Shown: in pieces, positions 53,854-62,025 of the stretch
How the letters are laid out: each line of letters starts with the position of its first letter
How positions within the stretch are numbered: position 1 is the first letter of the stretch
The notes under the pieces: model-generated
What the model was told of the DNA's origin: nothing
Database searches by the model: none
The model's input: only the letters and a program-made list of their open reading frames with translations
Made by a program: the position numbers and the translations under genes
Source: Streptomyces tauricus
GTDB lineage: Bacteria > Actinomycetota > Actinomycetes > Streptomycetales > Streptomycetaceae
Reading direction: 5' to 3'
Length of the DNA: 62,025 nucleotides
NCBI RefSeq assembly: GCF_014650955.1
Contig: NZ_BMVY01000045.1
Coordinates: forward strand, 1 to 62,025

Positions 53854-54449
53854 TAGACCACCTGCGTGACAGAGGTCTCGGGGTCGATCCCGTCTGCCGG
53901 GTGCTCCAGCTGTCGCCGTCGACGTACTTCGCCCGCAAGAAGCGGCCGAAGTCGGCCCGCCGGCTCCGCGACGAGCATCTGATGCCGCTGATCGAGCAGG
54001 TCCACGCGGAATCGGGCGGCACCTATGGCGCCCGCCGGATCATCCGCGCCCTTCGGCACAAGGGCCACGAGGTGGCCCGCTGCACCGTCGAGCGGCTGAT
54101 GCCCGAGCTGGGCCTGGAGGGCGTCATCCGCGGCCGGCGCCGCCGCACCATCCCGGAGCCGTCGGCACCCCGCCCGCCAGACCTGGTCGACCGCAACTTC
54201 ACCGCCTCCCGGCCCGACCAGCTCTGGGTGGCAGACATGACCTACGTCCGCACCTGGTCCGGCTGGGCATACGTGGCATTCGTCCTGGACGTGTACTCAC
54301 GGATGATCGTCGGCTGGCAGGTCGCGAACCTCATGCGGACCGAACTCCCGCTGGAAGCCCTCGAGATGGCGCTGTGGAGACGGAAGATCAAGAAGGACTC
54401 CGGCCTCATTCATCACAGCGACCGCGGGTCGCAAGGCGGATTCAACTGA
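53850..54449 (+). pseudogene. IS3-family transposase OrfB, C-terminally truncated
   Basis: OrfB reads intact through the rve domain: SPSTYFARKKRPKSARR, GTYGARRIIRALRHKGHEV, DQLWVADMTYVRTWSGWAYV, and SGLIHHSDRGSQ with the second catalytic Asp. At the Gln it breaks into GGFN and stops, at the boundary with IS30 sequence near 54437. The final catalytic Glu and C-terminus are missing, so the element is inactive. Confidence 0.8.
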
Positions 54450-54805
54450 TCGTCGCAACACCTTCTGAACGCGGAGGTGTGCAGTGGGACGACCGAGGAA
54501 GCGGATGCCTCAGGCACCATCCGGTGCGCGGCGGCAGTGGGCCGCAGACAGGGCGATGCGGCCGCCGATGCGCTCGCCTGGCCGGCCTGAGCCATCGCGT
54601 GCTGTTCAGCGCGAGTTCTGGCGTCTGATCGCATCGGGGGTCACTTCTGTCCAGGCCGCTGAGGGGGTCGGCGTGTCGGCGCCGGTCGGGATTCGGTGGT
54701 TCCGACACGCTGGTGGGATGGCGCCGCTGAGTCTGGACGAGCCCTCAGGCCGCTACCTGTCGTTCGCGGAACGCGAGGAGATCGCCCTGCTCAAGGCATC
54801 TGCCG
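54440..54805 (+). pseudogene. IS30-family transposase, N-terminal fragment
   Basis: After the IS3 break the frame from 54484 reads SPGRPEPSRAVQREFWRLIA, VGVSAPVGIRWFRHAGGM and GRYLSFAEREEIALLKA. This is the N-terminal double helix-turn-helix region of IS30-like transposases. It is lost at about 54805, where metallophosphoesterase sequence begins. The DDE domain is absent. Confidence 0.7.
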
Positions 54806-55315
54806 TGTCCGCTGCGAGGCCAACACCTGGGAAACGGGGACGGCTTCCTCCCCGACCCGGACCGTACGTACGACAGCGAGGCGCTGGCCTGGTCGCTCGG
54901 GCCGACTCTCCCCGGGACAGAGGGGAGTGGCTGCACGCTCTGCCGTTCAGCCATGACTTCCTGATCAGCGGCCGCCGCGTACGGCTCTTCCATACTTCCC
55001 GGCCTCGGTGCACCGACGGATCCAATTCGACGAGGGGGCCGAATTCCTCGGCATGTTCGCCAACACCCCTGCCACCGGGGACGGTCCGGTCCCGACGGTG
55101 GTCGGCTACGGCGAAACCCACGACCCGTACTGCGAAGTCGACCGCGACCGCCGCACGTTGTTCAACACCGATAGTGTGGAGAGCAGCATGGACGATCCGC
55201 CCCCGTGTACCTGATCGTTCAAGACGTCCCCGATTCGGCGACCGCTGCACCGTTCTCCCTACAGTTCGTACAGGTCCCGTACGACGCCGAGGCGGAGCTG
55301 TCGGTGTTGAGGCAC
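54806..55315 (+). pseudogene. Metallophosphoesterase, C-terminal part with several frameshifts
   Basis: Pieces in three frames follow the order of a YfcE-like phosphoesterase: CEANTWE, then GDGFLPDPDRTYDSEALAW, EWLHALPFSHDFLISGRRVR, RRIQFDEGAEFLGMFANTP, VVGYGETHDPYCEVDRDRRT and VYLIVQDVPDSATAAPF. The usual GHTH metal motif reads GETH here. The N-terminal metal-binding half is missing at the IS30 junction. It cannot be functional. Confidence 0.6.
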
Positions 55316-55411
55316 AGAACACACCAAGGGGATCTCAGGAGCGACGCGACGCCGAGCTACCACCGCCGAGGCCCCCGGGGCAGGTGAGGATCACGAGCCG
55401 CAGCTGCCGCC

Positions 55412-56215
55412 TCAGCGCGGCACCCGCCCGTACGCGATGTTGACCTGTGCCAGGGGATGCCCGTCCTTCCCTTTCGCCATGAGACGCACTTCCTCGGCCA
55501 GGGCCTCCCGGAGGCGGTCGCGATGACGGGACACCGCAGTGCGGTACTGCGGGAACATCTGGAAGAACAGGTCGAGTTCATCCATGAACGTCTCCGGTGT
55601 GGGCATGGGCGATTCCCTTTCCACCTTTTCTGACCATACATCCACGCATCCGGCCTCGCCCAGCACGTGCTCGACGTCCCCGCCTTCCAGGAACTCGTTC
55701 GTCACCGGGATCGTCAGTCCCCGCGCCTCGGGGTCTCCCAGACGGTCGAGGGCCCGGACCAGAGGTACGAACATCGGGCCGCCGCCCACCGGGCTCGCCC
55801 AGTGCACCACTCCGACGACACCACCGGGCCGTACCACCCTGACCATCTCGGTGAGCGCTTTCACCGCCATGGGGCCGAAGTACAGCACTCCGAGCATCGA
55901 GAACGCCGCGTCAAATTCGTCGTCGCCGTATTGCAGGTCCAATGCGTCCATGAGCTGGGCGGAGCTTCCGGGATACGACTCCAGGCGCTCCGTGAGGCGG
56001 CTGACCATCCCCGGAGAATTGTCGATCGCGTGCACGCCGTGTCCACGCGCAGCCGCGGCGACCGCCAAGGCGCCCGTACCCGCGGCCACGTCCAGAACGG
56101 CTGAAGCGGCGCACAGCTCCGCCCGGTCGAGTGCGGCTTCCGCGAACGCAGCGGAGGTGGGCTCGGCCCATTTCTCGTAGACGGGAACCAATGCGTCCCA
56201 GATCGTCTCAGCCAT
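55412..56215 (-). CDS. SAM-dependent methyltransferase
   Basis: The 267-residue class I methyltransferase starts at ATG 56215 (MAETIWDALVPVYEKWAEP). Motif I is VLDVAAGTGALAVAAAARG; the acidic residue ending strand 2 is in HAIDNSPGM; motif post-I is LMDALDLQYGDDEFDAAF; and VRVVRPGGVVGVVHWAS is motif III. It is divergent from an AraC regulator. Acceptor substrate unknown. Confidence 0.85.
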   Translation of the reverse strand: MAETIWDALVPVYEKWAEPTSAAFAEAALDRAELCAASAVLDVAAGTGALAVAAAARGHGVHAIDNSPGMVSRLTERLESYPGSSAQLMDALDLQYGDDEFDAAFSMLGVLYFGPMAVKALTEMVRVVRPGGVVGVVHWASPVGGGPMFVPLVRALDRLGDPEARGLTIPVTNEFLEGGDVEHVLGEAGCVDVWSEKVERESPMPTPETFMDELDLFFQMFPQYRTAVSRHRDRLREALAEEVRLMAKGKDGHPLAQVNIAYGRVPR

Positions 56216-56391
56216 GTGTTTCTTCGCTCTTCTTTCGTGGATCTGTGCCGTGTTGGATGTCGTTGCGGATGGCGTCGACCACGGCCACCTGCGACTCAAC
56301 CAACTGGCGGCCGGGCGGGACATACTCCGGTGACCCGGGCCCATACGAGTTGTGGACGTCCGGTTCATGCCGCCGGGGTACGTTGTCCGGC

Positions 56392-57345
56392 ATGGACATC
56401 CTCAGCGCGGCGATCAGCAGCGTACGGATCGGGCGCGCCGAGGCATGCTGGGTCACCAAGTCGGGCTCGTGGGGCTTGCGTTACCCCACCTTGGACGTCA
56501 GCGGTTTCCACATCCTCGTACGGGGCAGTGGCTGGCTGATCACGGCGGACGGGCCGCCGCGGGCCCTCGTGCCGGGCGACGTCGTTCTTACTTCGTCCGG
56601 CGCCGCGCACGGGCTCAGCCACGCGCCGTCCCGGCTTGAGCAGCTGCCTCCGGCGGTGATGGGCGTGGACGAGCGGAATCCCGCGGCTGACGTCGAGTTC
56701 CTCTGCGGCGCGTACTGGCTGGACCACGGGGAGATACACCCCTATCTCAGAACGCTGCCCGAGGTCATCGCGATCTCGCCGGACTATGAACACAGCCCGC
56801 AACTGCGGTCGTTGACCGATCTGCTCGGCGCAGACCTGTCCGACGCCGGACCGGGCACCAGGGCGACCCGTCCCGCGCTGCTGGACCTGATGCTTACCCA
56901 TATTCTGCGGCAATGGCTGGAGCAGAACCGGGACGCAGAATGGCCGGCGACTGGCGATCCGGCGATCGCCACCGCACTCCGCGAGATCCATGCGGGCCCG
57001 GACAAGCCGTGGACCGTGCAGCAACTCAGCGAGACCGCCGGAATGTCACGGACGGCGTTCACCAGACGATTCACCGAGCTCGTCGGAAAACCGCCCAGGA
57101 CCTATCTGATCACCTGGCGCCTGACCCACGCGGCCCACCTGCTTCGCGAAAGCAGGGCACCCCTGGCCGCGGTCGCCCGCAAGGTCGGCTATTCGACGGA
57201 GTTCGCGTTCGGAGCCGCTTTCCGTCGCGAGTACGGCATCTCACCCGGGCGGTTCCGCGATCTCGCACACGCGACGGAATCGGCGGAGCATGGTACGGCA
57301 CCACGATTCACCACGCGCCTACCGGACGTTTCTGGAGATCTTTGA
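56392..57345 (+). CDS. AraC-family regulator with cupin-type sensor
   Basis: The 317-residue regulator starts at ATG 56392. A cupin_6-type N-terminal domain (SGFHILVRGSGWLITADG, ALVPGDVVLTSSGAAHGL) is joined to a C-terminal AraC DNA-binding domain (WTVQQLSETAGMSRTAFTRR, VARKVGYSTEFAFGAAFRRE). No ribosome-binding site is obvious; a TACGTT box lies 14 bp upstream, so the transcript may be nearly leaderless. It is likely to regulate the divergent methyltransferase. Confidence 0.85.
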   Translation: MDILSAAISSVRIGRAEACWVTKSGSWGLRYPTLDVSGFHILVRGSGWLITADGPPRALVPGDVVLTSSGAAHGLSHAPSRLEQLPPAVMGVDERNPAADVEFLCGAYWLDHGEIHPYLRTLPEVIAISPDYEHSPQLRSLTDLLGADLSDAGPGTRATRPALLDLMLTHILRQWLEQNRDAEWPATGDPAIATALREIHAGPDKPWTVQQLSETAGMSRTAFTRRFTELVGKPPRTYLITWRLTHAAHLLRESRAPLAAVARKVGYSTEFAFGAAFRREYGISPGRFRDLAHATESAEHGTAPRFTTRLPDVSGDL

Positions 57346-57560
57346 CAACGGCCCCACGATGAGCTTCTTCAGCGTCCCCGCCCCAGGGCGGTTGCAAGTT
57401 CCGGGATGGCGTAGATCGTCCGCGCCCAGCGGGAGTTGACGTGGCAACAGCACAGGCACGAAACTGGTGATCATCAGGGTGTCTACGCTGGCTGATCACA
57501 TCGAGGTGCCGCGCCCGTCGCTCCATCCTCCCCGATCCCTGCCGTCCTGGAGAAACTGGG
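57346..57560. other. Intergenic region without recognised gene
   Basis: No family-like reading frame is seen between the AraC regulator and the IS1380 remnant. A short plus-strand stretch reading IPAVLEKLGPLHSHD looks protein-like but was not identified. Confidence 0.3.
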
Positions 57561-57569
57561 CCCCCTCCA

Positions 57570-57960
57570 CTCGCACGACACCGGCCGTCTGCGTGCCTGC
57601 CTCCGGCGGGAGCCCGGGTCGATGCTGGCCAGCAGGCGCCAGGCGGTCGGGGTGGAGGCGACGGGGCCGAAGATCTCCGCCTGGTCGCGCAGCAGGGCCA
57701 GGTCCTCTATGGCTCGCCGCCGTCGGCGAGCATGACCGCTAGATCGACCGCGATCCGGCCAGGATCGTGCCCGGTGCCACGCGGCCGCAGCCGACGCAGT
57801 GCGTCCGTGAGGCGCTGGTCAGGCCAGTGACATCGGTGAGATCAGCCAGCAGGCGGGATCCGGCGTGGCTGACCGCCCCGCGCCCGTCGGCCGACACGAC
57901 GAGGACGAGCTTGGGACGCGACCGGGCAAGGTGCACGCAGAAAGTGCCTTCCTGCTGCGA
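57570..57960 (-). pseudogene. IS1380-family transposase, N-terminal remnant
   Basis: The minus strand reads ARSRPKLVLVVSADGRGAVSH, then AGSRLLADLTDVTGL. In shifted frames it continues with an RRLRPRGTGHDPG-like stretch, IAVDLAVMLADGGE and a PTAWRLLA-like segment. This is the start of an IS1380 transposase. Several frameshifts and the missing DDE core make it inactive. Confidence 0.6.
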
Positions 57961-58055
57961 TGACAGAGACCTTCGGCAAGCCTCATCTTCCCAGCTCAGA
58001 AAGCACTTTCGCTTTCCCGATCACGACTCGGACACCGCCGCAAGTGAAACGCGCA

Positions 58056-59545
58056 GGCTAGCGACAATACCGGTAACTTAGGGGTAATCCGGTCGTTGTG
58101 GTTGGTGTGGCGAGAGCGGGTCAACTGAAGTTATCTGGCGAGCGGTTGTCGGACCGGGTCGCGGTCGGGGTGCTGACACAGGCGTTTCCTCAGTCGCTTG
58201 TGGACGAGGTGTTGGCGGAGACGGGGCGGGTGCAGCAGCGGAACCGGCTGTTGCCGGGCCGGCTGGTGGTCTACTTCGTGTTGGCGATGTGTCTGTTCTC
58301 CGGGCAGAGCTATGAGGAGGTCGCTCGGCTGCTGACTGCGGGTTTGCAGGGTGCACGGCGTTGGCGTACGTCGTGGGTGGTGCCGAGTACGGCGGCGATC
58401 TGGAAGGCCAGGTCTCGGCTGGGTGTGGCGCCGCTGCGGCAGCTGTTCGCGCGGGTGTGTCGTCCGGTGGCCACACCGGACACTCAGGGTGCCTTCTACC
58501 GTGACTGGCGGCTGACCGCGATCGACGGCACCACGTTCGATCTGCCCGACACGAAGGCGAACGTGGAGGCGTTTGGTCGTCCTCCTCGCTCCGGGCGCGG
58601 CGAACAGGACGTCGGATACCCGCAGTTGCGCATGGCCGGCCTGGTGGAGTGTGGCACCCACGCTGTCTTCGATGCTGCGATCGGAGCTTTGCGTACTGGA
58701 GAACAGGCTCTGGCCCGGGCGGTCCTGGTGTCCCTGCGGCCGGGGATGCTGCTGCTGGCCGACCGTGGTTTCTACGGCGTGGACCTGTGGCGCACAGCCA
58801 CGACCACGGGGGCGGACCTGCTGTGGCGAGTCCGCAAAGACCTCGTACTGCCGGTGGTCGAGCAGCTGTCGGACGGCTCCTACCTCACCGAACTCTTCGA
58901 CCGGAGCGACATCCACCACACCCGTCGTGGGGTGCCAGTACGCGCTGTGGAATACACGATCGCCGGCCATGAGGGCGTCTACCGGCTCATCACCACGATC
59001 CTCGACCCGGACAAGGCCCCAGCCGCGGAACTGGCCGCCCTCTACGCCCAGCGATGGGAGTTCGAGTCCACCCTCGACGAAATCAAGACTCACCTGGGCG
59101 GGTCGCACCTGGTACTGCGTTCGCAGCACCCTGACGGGGCCGAGCAGGAGCTTTACGGCTTTCTGCTCGTCCACCACGCCATCCGGCACCTGATGCACCA
59201 GGCCGCACGACAAGCCGAGCGCGACCCCGACCGGATCTCCTTCACCCGCTCACTGCGCGTCGTGCGCCGCCAGGTCACCGACCAGGCGGCATTTTCCCCC
59301 CGGTCGACTCGCCCGCGCGGTCAAGGCCACCCACGCTGAACTCCTCGAACGCCTCCTGCCACGGCGACGCCGCCGGGCCAACCCCCGCGTCATCAAACGC
59401 AAAGTCGCCAGCTGGCCCCTCAAACGCGCCGCCCACCGGGCTGCAGACCACCCAGCCATCGCGGCCATCACCCTCGTTGGTGCCACCAAGCCCAAGCGGG
59501 TCAAGCGATGACCAAAGCCCGAAGTTACCGGTATTGAGGCTAACC
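58056..59545 (+). mobile_element. IS4-family insertion sequence, about 1.49 kb
   Basis: Imperfect inverted repeats bound the element: the left end (58056-58079) contains CAATACCGGTAACTT, and the right end (59522-59545) contains the exact inverse AAGTTACCGGTATTG. The match extends outward through TAGC with two mismatches. It encloses one transposase gene. No clear target duplication was found. Confidence 0.7.
58098..59511 (+). pseudogene. IS4-family transposase with C-terminal frameshift
   Basis: The frame from GTG 58098 shows IS4 features: SLVDEVLAETGRVQQRNRLL, VYFVLAMCLFSGQSYEEVAR, AIDGTTFDLPDTKANVEAF, LLLADRGFYGVDLWR and the YREK-like YAQRWEFESTLDEIKTHL. At the C6 tract 59296-59301 it shifts into a frame that stops at 59339. 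One fewer C would give AFSPGRLARAVKATHAELLE and run to TGA 59511. The loss of the last roughly 60 residues may matter little, or may reflect a base error. Confidence 0.8.
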
Positions 59546-59554
59546 GCCACCCCG

Positions 59555-59742
59555 GCCGTCCTGCCGCAATTACTCCAGGGCCGGAAAAGCTGGCCCGACG
59601 AGCGCCAAGCCCGACTCGACGCCTCCGATGGCTTCACCGCTACAACACCCGACGCCGCCACTCCCGCCTCGGACAACGATCACCAATCGCCTTCGAGAAC
59701 GCCCTCCACCTCACACCAACTATGCTGGCACCAGCCGCATAA
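59555..59742 (+). pseudogene. IS3-family transposase OrfB, C-terminal remnant
   Basis: LLQGRKSWPDERQARLDA in one frame continues in another as RWLHRYNTRRRHSRLGQRS then PIAFENALHLTPTMLAPAA and TAA at 59740-59742. This is the usual end of an IS3 orfB. The IS4 element lies directly to its left. Confidence 0.65.
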
Positions 59743-59784
59743 CCCGTGTTCAGGATTCGAGGTCAAGGCCCTCACTTGATCCCG

Positions 59785-60141
59785 TCATACCTCTTCTGAT
59801 CCAGAAACGTCAGCCATTTCCTGCGACTTCGCACCACACGCCGAGCGGGCGGCCCCGGATCGAACCTGATCATCTGCCTGCACCAAGGCAAAACGCATTA
59901 CAATGCCTGCTGCACGGGTACAGCTCAATGCCTCCGACAAAAGCTGCCTCTGAGCCTCGCGGCTGGCCGACACCCGTCGCATCGCCGCCTCGGCGACGAA
60001 CGATGAGGCCTCTGCCAACTCGCAAGCAGCAGCAGCGAGAGCGTCCTGTGGCTCAGCCGCCGAACGGATCACTTCCGAAGCACTGCGGAGGTGCGCTATG
60101 GCTCCGGCAACACTCTCTGGCAACACGCCTTCATGCCTCAC
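59785..60141 (-). CDS. Small helical protein of unknown function
   Basis: The 118-residue frame starts at GTG 60141 with AGGAG about 7 bp upstream. It is Ala/Glu-rich and probably all helical (VAGAIAHLRSASEVIRSAAE, ALAAAACELAEASSFVAEAA, REAQRQLLSEALSCTRAAG). Composition and RBS suggest a real gene. I recognise no family. It sits alone between IS debris and a broken ABC exporter. Confidence 0.5.
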   Translation of the reverse strand: MRHEGVLPESVAGAIAHLRSASEVIRSAAEPQDALAAAACELAEASSFVAEAAMRRVSASREAQRQLLSEALSCTRAAGIVMRFALVQADDQVRSGAARSACGAKSQEMADVSGSEEV

Positions 60142-60311
60142 TCGGCACTCCTGTCATAGTCCGCTGGATATCTGGAGGTGCGACCCGGCACCCTGAGCAA
60201 TCTCATCCAACGAGGTGAATTCCGCTTACGCGAGTCAGGGTCAATCAAGATTGAGACCTGCCCCACCGATTGACCCACATCGGCGGGCGAGGACGTCGTT
60301 GGCCAACTCGG

Positions 60312-62025
60312 TCATGTGGGCCTGGTGCGCGTATGAGCGTGCGACGACGTCCTGTGGTCCCCATTCGGCGCCGGGTCGGCTGGTCCGGGCAGCCCGATGG
60401 GTCCGGCCCCTGGGGCCGGGTGTCTGCGGGCCGACTCGGTGCTCTCGCCGAGGAAGCCGCCTGACTGGTGCTGCCACAGCTTGGCGTACGCACCGTTCGC
60501 CGCGAGCAACTCCTCGTGGGTGCCCTCCTCCACGACGCTTCCGCGATCGAGGACGACGAGACGGTCCATGCCGGCGACGGTGCTCAGACGGTGGGCGACC
60601 ACGAGAGCGGTACGTCCGTCCATCAACCGCCACAGGGCGTCCTGGACGAGGAGCTCGCTCTCCGAGTCCAGCGCGCTGGTCGCCTCGTCGAGCAGCAGGA
60701 TCGGGGCGTCGCGCAGGATGGCCCTGGCGAGGGCGACGCGCTGGCGCTGGCCGCCCGAGAGTTTCACTCCCCGCTCCCCCACCAGAGTGCCGAAGCCATC
60801 GGGGAGTTGGTCGGCGAACTCCGTGACGTGCGCGGCCGCGGCCGCGGCGTGGATCTCCTCGTCGGCGGCGCCGGGCCGGGCGAAGGCGATGTTGTCCCGC
60901 AGGCTGCGGTGGAACATGGCGGGTTCCTGCGGGACGTAGGCGATCAGCGAGCGCAGGTCGGTCTGGCGCAGCCGGCTGATGTCCTGACCACCGATCAGGA
61001 TGCGTCCGTCGTCGATGTCCGACATCCGCAGCAGGAGCCGGGTGAGTGAGTGTGGTCTTGCCGCCGCCGGATCTGCCAACCAGACCGATCCGTGCGCCTG
61101 CGGGCACGTCCAGGTCGAGCCCCCGGAAGATCGGCTTCGCCCCCACGTGGGCGAAGGCCACCGCCTCGAAGCGGATGCCGGTGTCCTGCGGTGCGAGCGG
61201 TTCGGGTTCGGTCGGGTCAAGCACGGTGGGTGGATCCAGCAGCAGCTCGGTGAACTGCGCGGCCTCGGTCATCGAGCTTTCCAGACGCCGGTAGATCTGG
61301 TTGAACTCGAACATGATCTGCGTCGCGTTGGAGTAGTAGGTGAAAGCGACGACGATCTCCTCCACTCCCTGGCCCGGGCCGCCGAAGGCGATGGCGATGG
61401 CGATGGCGACCAACAGTCCCAGCACGTTGGTCAGCACGGACAAGGGGGCGATCAGGGTGTCGACACGCCAATTGCCGTAGTCCAAGGACCTCAGCTTCAG
61501 GCGCCGGGAGTCCGCGACACGGCTGCGGTGTTCGTCGGCCTCCCGTCACTCGGCCGCGAACGCGCGGATGGTCTCCATGTTCATGAGGCTGTCGGCGACG
61601 TGGCCGGAGACGCGGGCGATCGCCGCCTCACGGGCGCTGACGAGCCTCTGCCGGCGACGGATCAGAGGTGTCGCGGCCATCACGGTCAGCACGATCATCA
61701 CCAGCAGGCCGGCGACCAGCATCGGTTCGTAGCTCCACAGGACCACGGCACCGAACAGCAGGGGGACGAGATTGCCCACGATCCGGTACGTCATCGTCTC
61801 GACGAAGTCCTCGAAGCGCTGGCCGAAGCTCAGCACCCGTTTGGTCAGAGAACCGGCGAAGTTGTCGTGGAAGAACGCCGCGTCCTTGGCGAGGAGTTCC
61901 TCCTCGAAGCGGCTTCCTCCAGGGCGGTGACGACCTCCTCGTCGAGGTGCATCCCGGCCGCGTTACGCCGGAAACCTCGACGGCGGCGGTGCCCCGCAGT
62001 GCGCGCCCGACTGCGGCCGCTTCTT
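60312..62025 (-). pseudogene. ABC exporter (membrane plus ATPase), multiply disrupted, runs off the right edge
   Basis: Read leftward: scrambled N-terminal pieces with two frame changes (RGTAAVEVSG, HLDEEVVTALEEA, then RFEEELLAKDAAFFHDNFAG). Next come membrane helices (YRIVGNLVPLLFGAVVLW, VAGLLVMIVLTVMAATPLI), a TGA stop at 61546, then LDYGNWRVDTLIAPLSVLTN and Walker A VGRSGGGKTTL. A 4-bp duplication (TGAGTGAG, 61043-61050) shifts the frame before RMSDIDDGRILIGGQDIS. The signature KLSGGQRQRVALARAIL, Walker B ILLLDEATSALD and AHRLSTVAGMD follow. The C-terminus runs past its usual end (GGFLG) into unrelated sequence. It belongs to the multidrug/lipid exporter type. Confidence 0.78.

Overview
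This is high-GC actinobacterial DNA, most likely a Streptomyces or close relative. The signs are strong G/C preference at third codon positions, GTG starts, ATGA/GTGA gene overlaps, many secreted carbohydrate-active enzymes, LacI-family regulators and IS families common in that group (ISL3, IS110, IS4, IS3, IS30, ISAs1, IS1380). No rRNA, tRNA, CRISPR array or phage structural gene was recognised. The mix of intact catabolic operons and islands of decayed transposases suggests an accessory region such as a chromosome arm.

Layout. 1-2.95 kb: two secreted zinc metalloproteases of one type, with debris of an ISAs1 transposase, an RHS-repeat gene and a large multidomain protein. 2.9-14.5 kb: a plant cell-wall arabinose locus. 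A leftward operon encodes a sugar ABC importer (binding protein, two permeases) and a GH127 beta-L-arabinofuranosidase. A LacI repressor follows, then a rightward pair of secreted glycosidases: a large (alpha/alpha)6-type enzyme with two discoidin domains, and a GH43 enzyme with a ricin-type lectin domain. Similar operator sequences sit at both promoters. 14.7-19 kb: an ISL3 element with near-perfect target duplication, next to a 218-bp MITE-like element with related ends, then nested IS110 wrecks.

19.4-34.7 kb: a nearly complete myo-inositol catabolic locus. It has an ABC importer (permease frameshifted near its start), a LacI regulator, iolC, a Cgl0158-type aldolase candidate, iolB, iolD, iolA/mmsA, iolE, an MFS importer, iolG and an IolH-like isomerase. 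Two near-identical operators lie at the same distance from the -35 boxes of the importer and the iolC operon. 34.7-41.2 kb: an IS graveyard around a small intact operon (AraC regulator, cupin, zinc-free MDR oxidoreductase).

41.2-50.3 kb: an aromatic-acid locus. A leftward operon encodes an aldehyde dehydrogenase, a muconolactone-isomerase-like protein, LigA, LigB, an alpha/beta hydrolase, a GalB-type hydratase (N-terminally truncated) and a GalC-type aldolase (frameshifted). Together these outline gallate/protocatechuate meta-cleavage to pyruvate and oxaloacetate. A Crp/Fnr regulator lies at one end; an amidohydrolase and a CocE-type hydrolase are divergent at the other. A perfect 15-bp inverted repeat lies just upstream of the aldehyde dehydrogenase. 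50.4-62 kb: a B3/B4-domain protein, a TetR/FAD-oxidoreductase pair, a methyltransferase/AraC pair, further IS elements and remnants, and a multiply broken ABC exporter running off the right edge.

Many frameshifts fall in C6/G6 tracts or at 4-bp tandem duplications, so some broken genes may be sequence errors rather than true pseudogenes. Family names were assigned from remembered motifs without a database search.
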